DNA of 64,000 nucleotides, taken from the NCBI RefSeq assembly GCF_014202975.1, contig NZ_JACHHZ010000006.1:124001-188000 (forward strand). The letters run 5' to 3'. Positions 60,345 through 64,000 of this stretch are shown here, in pieces. A program made the position numbers and the translations under genes. The stretch is from Povalibacter uvarum (GTDB lineage: Bacteria > Pseudomonadota > Gammaproteobacteria > Steroidobacterales > Steroidobacteraceae). Below the pieces are notes generated by a model. It saw only the letters and a list, made by a program, of their open reading frames with translations, was not told the DNA's origin and did no database searches. The first letter of the stretch is position 1. Every line of letters begins with the position of its first letter.

Positions 60345-61715
60345 GTGACCGATCAGAATCAGGCAGCAGCGCCTGCCTCAAGCGCGATTCCGTATCCCAC
60401 CTCGGGCCAGTCCTGGTACCTGGTGTTCGTCCTGATGATCTTCTACGTGTTCTCGTTCATCGACCGGCAGATCATTTCGCTGCTGATCGGCCCCATCAAA
60501 CGAGACCTGGGAATCTCCGACACGCAGATCGGACTGCTGTCGGGATTCTCTTTCGCGCTGTTCTACTGCCTCCTCGGCATTCCCATCGGCTGGCTCGCGG
60601 ATCGCAAGAATCGCAAGGCGATCATCGCAGTCGGCGTCATCGTGTGGTCGCTGATGGCGAGCTTGTGCGGAATGGCCAAGACGTTCGGGCAACTGTTCCT
60701 GGCGCGTGTGGGCGTCGGCGTAGGTGAAGCCGCATTGTCGCCGCCGGCGTATTCGATGATCACTGACGCCTTCCCGCGCGAGAAGCTCGGTCGCGCCTTC
60801 AGCATCTACAATCTCGGAATCGCCATCGGCAGCGGCATTGCCCTGCTGGTCGGTGGACTGGTCGTCGGCGCCGTCACCGGGGAAGGCAAGACGTTCACGC
60901 TGCCGTTGATCGGCGAGATTCGCGCGTGGCAATTCGTGTTCATCGTCACGGGTGCACCGGGCCTGCTGCTGCCGCTCCTTCTCCTTACAGTGCGCGAACC
61001 CGCGCGGCGCGGTCTCATCAAAGCCGAGCCGAATGCGGACGCGCCCGCCGACATCCCGCTTCGCGAGGTCGTCCGGTTCATGATCAAGAGCGGGCACTTC
61101 TACAGCCTGCACTTCATCGCACTCGCGCTGTTTGCGATGCTCGGCTACGCCGTAGGCGCGTGGCTGCCCGAAGTGATCCACCGCACCTATGACGTCCCGC
61201 CTTCGGATGTCGGCAAGGTGCTGGGAATCTCCGTTCTGTCGGTCAACGTCGCGGGCATCCTCTTCTTCGGACGCCTTTGCGACAAGCTGACCGCAAAGGG
61301 CCACACCGATGCGCCGATCATCGTGTGCTTCATCGTTGCGATCCTCATCGTGATCACCAGCACCGTGCCGTCGTTCATGCCGAACGTGACCCTCGCGTAT
61401 GTCGCAATGTGTATCGCGGGCTTCCCCTTCCATGGCTACGTTGCGATGGGCCCGATGGCGGTCAACCAGGTGACGCCGAATCAGATGCGTGCGCAGGTGT
61501 CCGCGGTCTATCTCTTCGTCAACGCCTTCCTGGGGATCGGCGTCGGTCCGGCGCTCGTGCCCTTGATCAGCGATTACATCCTCAAAGATCCATCACAGAT
61601 TCGCTGGGCGCTGGCCATCGTGGTGTTCGGTGCGGGCACTCTCGCCGCCATCCTGCTGTGGTTCGAACGCAAGCCGTTCCGCGCACGGATGGCTGCTGCA
61701 GCGCAGTGGCAGTAG
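60345..61715 (+). CDS. Spinster-type MFS transporter
   Basis: A 456-residue inner-membrane protein with 12 hydrophobic helices. The start codon is GTG at 60345, with AGGGGG 8 bases before it. FSFIDRQIISLLIGPIKRDL in helix 1 and the loop GWLADRKNRKAIIAVGV are the signature of the bacterial spinster-like subgroup; VGVGEAALSPPAYSMI is also typical. Substrates in related bacteria are unclear, often lipids or aromatic/hydroxy acids. It is followed by an OprB-like porin gene in the same direction after 114 bases, which suggests an inner plus outer membrane uptake route. Confidence 0.9.
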   Translation: MTDQNQAAAPASSAIPYPTSGQSWYLVFVLMIFYVFSFIDRQIISLLIGPIKRDLGISDTQIGLLSGFSFALFYCLLGIPIGWLADRKNRKAIIAVGVIVWSLMASLCGMAKTFGQLFLARVGVGVGEAALSPPAYSMITDAFPREKLGRAFSIYNLGIAIGSGIALLVGGLVVGAVTGEGKTFTLPLIGEIRAWQFVFIVTGAPGLLLPLLLLTVREPARRGLIKAEPNADAPADIPLREVVRFMIKSGHFYSLHFIALALFAMLGYAVGAWLPEVIHRTYDVPPSDVGKVLGISVLSVNVAGILFFGRLCDKLTAKGHTDAPIIVCFIVAILIVITSTVPSFMPNVTLAYVAMCIAGFPFHGYVAMGPMAVNQVTPNQMRAQVSAVYLFVNAFLGIGVGPALVPLISDYILKDPSQIRWALAIVVFGAGTLAAILLWFERKPFRARMAAAAQWQ

Positions 61716-61829
61716 TCACAGGCATCTTTTTCAGGGAAACCCTGACGCGCTCCGCGTGACGCCGCTCACACGGAGCGCGGCCAGCCCTGCCGATACAGGA
61801 GGTATCCGCAACGTCCGCGAGATGCCTCC

Positions 61830-63020
61830 ATGCGCCCCTGGCTCGCCCTGCTCTTCAGTTGCGCCGCGACGCCGGCGCTCGCCGAATCCGAATGCACCGA
61901 TTGCACGGGCTCCGATGCCCTGTCGGTCGAGGCCATTTACACGGCGGAAACCTGGCGCAATTTTTCCGGCGGAGCCGCGCAAGGCAACCGCTATCTCGAC
62001 AATCTCGACCTGACGGTGAACCTCGACGGCGCTCGCTTCGGCGCGCCGGGCCTGCAGATCTTCGGTTACCTGCTCTACAACAACGGTCACAGCATCTCGG
62101 ACCTGACCAACGTCGCACAGGGCACGAGCAACATCGAATCGTCGCGAGCCGTGCGCCTGTACGAGCTCTGGACCCAGTGGCAGTTCGGCGAAGGCGACAA
62201 CTCGGTGAAGTTCGGTCTCTACGATCTGAACTCCGAGTTCGACAGCATCGAAACCTCGGGCCTGTTCATCAATCCCTCGCACGGCATCGGCGCCGATTTT
62301 GCGCAGACGGGTGAGAACGGCCCCTCGATCTTCCCGACGACCAGCCTTGGCGTTCGCGCACTCAAATCGTTCGATGCGTGGACCGTGCAGGCCGCCGTGC
62401 TCGACGGCGTGCCCGGCGACGTCGATCGTCCTGACCGCTCCGGCATTCACCTGTCGTCAGACGAAGGCGCCCTCGTCGTGGGCGAGCTCAACTATCGCAC
62501 CGAATCGGGTGCGCGCTTCGGTGGCGGCTACTGGCGCTACACCGCGCAGTTCGACGATCTGACGGCGACGGATGTTGCTGGTGAGCCGGCGCAGCGCAAC
62601 GACAACGCGGGTCACTACCTGATCGCCGAGTCGCCACTGTTGTTCTCCGAGGGCGAAGACCTCGGCACGCGACTGTTCGCGCGCACTGGCGTCGCGAACG
62701 ATCACATCAATGCAATCCGTCGTTACTACGGCGCGGGCATCGCTCGCACGGGTGTCGGTTCGCGCGCCGCCGATCAAGTCGGCTTCGCCATCGCCGTCGC
62801 CGAACTCGGCGATCCGTTCCGTCAGGCCGAGGCTCTCGCCGGCACGGAAACGACGCGACGCGAGTACAACTACGAACTCACCTATCGCTCAGAGATCACG
62901 GACTGGCTGGCCTTGCAGATGGATCTGCAGTACGTCGACAACCCCGGCATGACGCCGTTTGTGGAGTCGGATTGGGCGGTCGGACTGCGGCTCGAGGTGG
63001 GCAGCAGCTGGGCGTGGTGA
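61830..63020 (+). CDS. OprB-like carbohydrate-selective porin
   Basis: A 396-residue outer-membrane protein with a signal peptide (cleavage near ALA, residue 18) and the OprB-type pattern: AIYTAETWRNFSGGAAQGNRY start, YELWTQWQFGEGDNSVKFGLYDLNSEFD in the middle (near 111-139), and paired strands to the end, with a final aromatic residue (WAW). It would allow passive uptake of sugars or similar molecules. It may act with the preceding transporter. Convergent with the omega-amidase gene, with a REPIN-like repeat between. Confidence 0.88.
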   Translation: MRPWLALLFSCAATPALAESECTDCTGSDALSVEAIYTAETWRNFSGGAAQGNRYLDNLDLTVNLDGARFGAPGLQIFGYLLYNNGHSISDLTNVAQGTSNIESSRAVRLYELWTQWQFGEGDNSVKFGLYDLNSEFDSIETSGLFINPSHGIGADFAQTGENGPSIFPTTSLGVRALKSFDAWTVQAAVLDGVPGDVDRPDRSGIHLSSDEGALVVGELNYRTESGARFGGGYWRYTAQFDDLTATDVAGEPAQRNDNAGHYLIAESPLLFSEGEDLGTRLFARTGVANDHINAIRRYYGAGIARTGVGSRAADQVGFAIAVAELGDPFRQAEALAGTETTRREYNYELTYRSEITDWLALQMDLQYVDNPGMTPFVESDWAVGLRLEVGSSWAW

Positions 63021-63078
63021 AGAAGAAGCAGATAGCGGATGGGGACTAGGCATAGCCGTTCAACAAGCTGCCTCTGGT

Positions 63079-63164
63079 TGTGGGTCCGGCTTTAGCCGGA
63101 CGTTGGCCGGCGGAGCCGGCTCTGTCGCCTTCGGCGATGACGTCCGACTAAAGTCGGACCCACA
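63079..63164. repeat. REPIN-like GTGGGTCCGGC palindrome, copy D (compensatory change)
   Basis: An 86-base element almost identical to copy C. In its right hairpin CCGACTAAAGTCGG replaces CCGGCTAAAGCCGG: both bases of one stem pair have changed, so pairing is kept. It lies between convergent genes. Confidence 0.92.
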
Positions 63165-63190
63165 GCAAGAGCGCTCTGCCCAGTCGCCAT

Positions 63191-63976
63191 CTATTTCAGC
63201 CCAAACTCATCCGCATCCATGTGCGCCGGAAACTTTGCCCTGAACGCTTTCAGCGCCGTGTAGTCGAGCGTCACCGTCTGCACTGCCTCGCCTGCCAGGT
63301 CCGGAATCAACGGCTGGCCCATGAAATCGAGCGCAGCGCTGTCGCCCGTGTAGCTGACATCGAGACCGTCGGTGCCGACGCGATTCACGCCGATGCAGTA
63401 GCTGAGATTCTCGATCGCTCGCGCCTTCAGCAACGTTTGCCATGCATAGCGGCGGCGCTCCGGCCAGTTCGCTACGTACAGCAGCACATCATAAGCATGC
63501 GTCGCGCTGTGACGGCTCCACACGGGGAAACGCAGGTCGTAGCAGACGAGCGGACAGATCCGCCAGCCATTCAGATCGACCAGCAGTTGCTTCGAGCCAG
63601 ACGCGTAGTGCTTGTGCTCCAGCGCCATGCGAAACAGATGCCGCTTATCGTAAGTCGCATGGCTACCGTCGGGGCGCATCCAGATCAGGCGATTGAAATA
63701 GTGGTCACCATCCTGCGTCACGATGCTCCCGGTGACCACGGCATCGAGGCCTTTCGACAACGTCCGCATCCACTGCGTCGTCGGGCCTTCGACGGGCTCC
63801 GCCACCTGGGCGGCCGCCATCGTGAATCCGGTGCTGAACATCTCCGGGAGCACGACCAGATCAGTCTGACCCGCAAGCGGCGCCAGGAGATGATCGAAAC
63901 GGTCACGATTCGCCGCGGCGTCATGCCACGCAAGATCGGTCTGGATCAAGGAGACTTTGAGTGCAGCAGGCGTCAT
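63191..63976 (-). CDS. YafV-type omega-amidase (nitrilase superfamily)
   Basis: A 261-residue C-N hydrolase. The catalytic triad can be placed: Glu in VVLPEMFSTGF (near 45), Lys in YDKRHLF (near 112) and Cys in PLVCYDLRFPVWSR (near 145). The MFSTGFTM segment is typical of the YafV group, which hydrolyses alpha-ketoglutaramate or alpha-ketosuccinamate as part of transaminase-linked salvage. It starts at 63976; its ATG overlaps a likely stop codon of an upstream gene. Confidence 0.92.
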   Translation of the reverse strand: MTPAALKVSLIQTDLAWHDAAANRDRFDHLLAPLAGQTDLVVLPEMFSTGFTMAAAQVAEPVEGPTTQWMRTLSKGLDAVVTGSIVTQDGDHYFNRLIWMRPDGSHATYDKRHLFRMALEHKHYASGSKQLLVDLNGWRICPLVCYDLRFPVWSRHSATHAYDVLLYVANWPERRRYAWQTLLKARAIENLSYCIGVNRVGTDGLDVSYTGDSAALDFMGQPLIPDLAGEAVQTVTLDYTALKAFRAKFPAHMDADEFGLK

Positions 63977-64000
63977 GACGCGACGCGCTCGAGCTGCCGC
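63973..64000 (-). CDS. Possible 3' end of an upstream gene (aminotransferase?)
   Basis: A frame entering from the right edge reads RQLERVAS followed by TGA at 63975-63973, which overlaps the omega-amidase start as ATGA. In relatives an aminotransferase often precedes the omega-amidase gene, which is the only reason for the guess. Just 28 bases are visible. Confidence 0.35.

Overview
The window looks like chromosomal DNA of a GC-rich, free-living Gram-negative gammaproteobacterium of the Xanthomonadales / Steroidobacteraceae type. That placement is an inference. It rests on the pcm-rhodanese-tolC-waaA order, a KDO-kinase-type lipid A core kinase, glnE next to LPS genes, a tripartite RND pump, and several large diheme cytochromes resembling the RoxA / cytochrome c peroxidase group, a family known from rubber-degrading Steroidobacter. 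I saw no rRNA, tRNA, CRISPR array, insertion sequence or prophage.

Layout. 1-1903: 3'-truncated GGDEF/EAL signalling gene. 2492-5125: pcm, rhodanese and tolC. 5231-12323: cell-envelope cluster with waaA, two tandem LpxL-type acyltransferases, a KdkA-type kinase, a GT9 glycosyltransferase, a glycerophosphotransferase-like protein and a small DUF6165-like protein. 12328-15479: zinc-finger protein and glnE. 15673-20555: TonB-family protein, secreted trypsin-like protease, glycine-zipper protein, sirtuin and M20 amidohydrolase. 20644-30353: a tight six-gene minus-strand operon encoding four diheme c-type cytochromes, an unknown lipoprotein and ApbE. An orphan membrane histidine kinase (30700-32511) diverges from it. 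33060-35032: DUF937-OmpA fusion and an RcnB-like protein. 35112-40308: histidine degradation (hutG, hutU, hutF and divergent hutI; no hutH here). 40318-46324: barrel protein, MFS exporter, small membrane proteins, SodC lipoprotein, XRE regulator and thioesterase. 46432-49961: large polyproline lipoprotein and LuxR-type regulator. 50349-55247: RND efflux operon ending in its own TetR regulator. 55309-57108: uup. 57430-60068: two-component system followed by a Spy/CpxP-like protein. 60345-63020: spinster-type MFS transporter and OprB-like porin. 63191-63976: YafV-type omega-amidase.

How genes work together. tolC and the RND operon could assemble into one efflux machine, although they are 45 kb apart. 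The waaA to 12323 genes build and decorate lipid A and core. HutU, HutI, HutF and HutG form the N-formylglutamate branch from urocanate to glutamate. The two-component pair and the Spy-like gene share a TTAC...GTAAC motif upstream.

The most unusual signals are in the non-coding DNA and in the cytochrome operon. (1) Many gene ends carry tandem repeats with a 7-base period whose unit supplies the stop codon. (2) Four copies of a roughly 86-base REPIN-like palindrome occur, one with a compensatory base-pair change and one inverted. (3) A second palindrome family centred on ATTCCCGC occurs, including a pair of perfect 27-base inverted arms. (4) The diheme cytochrome operon matches no pathway I recognise.
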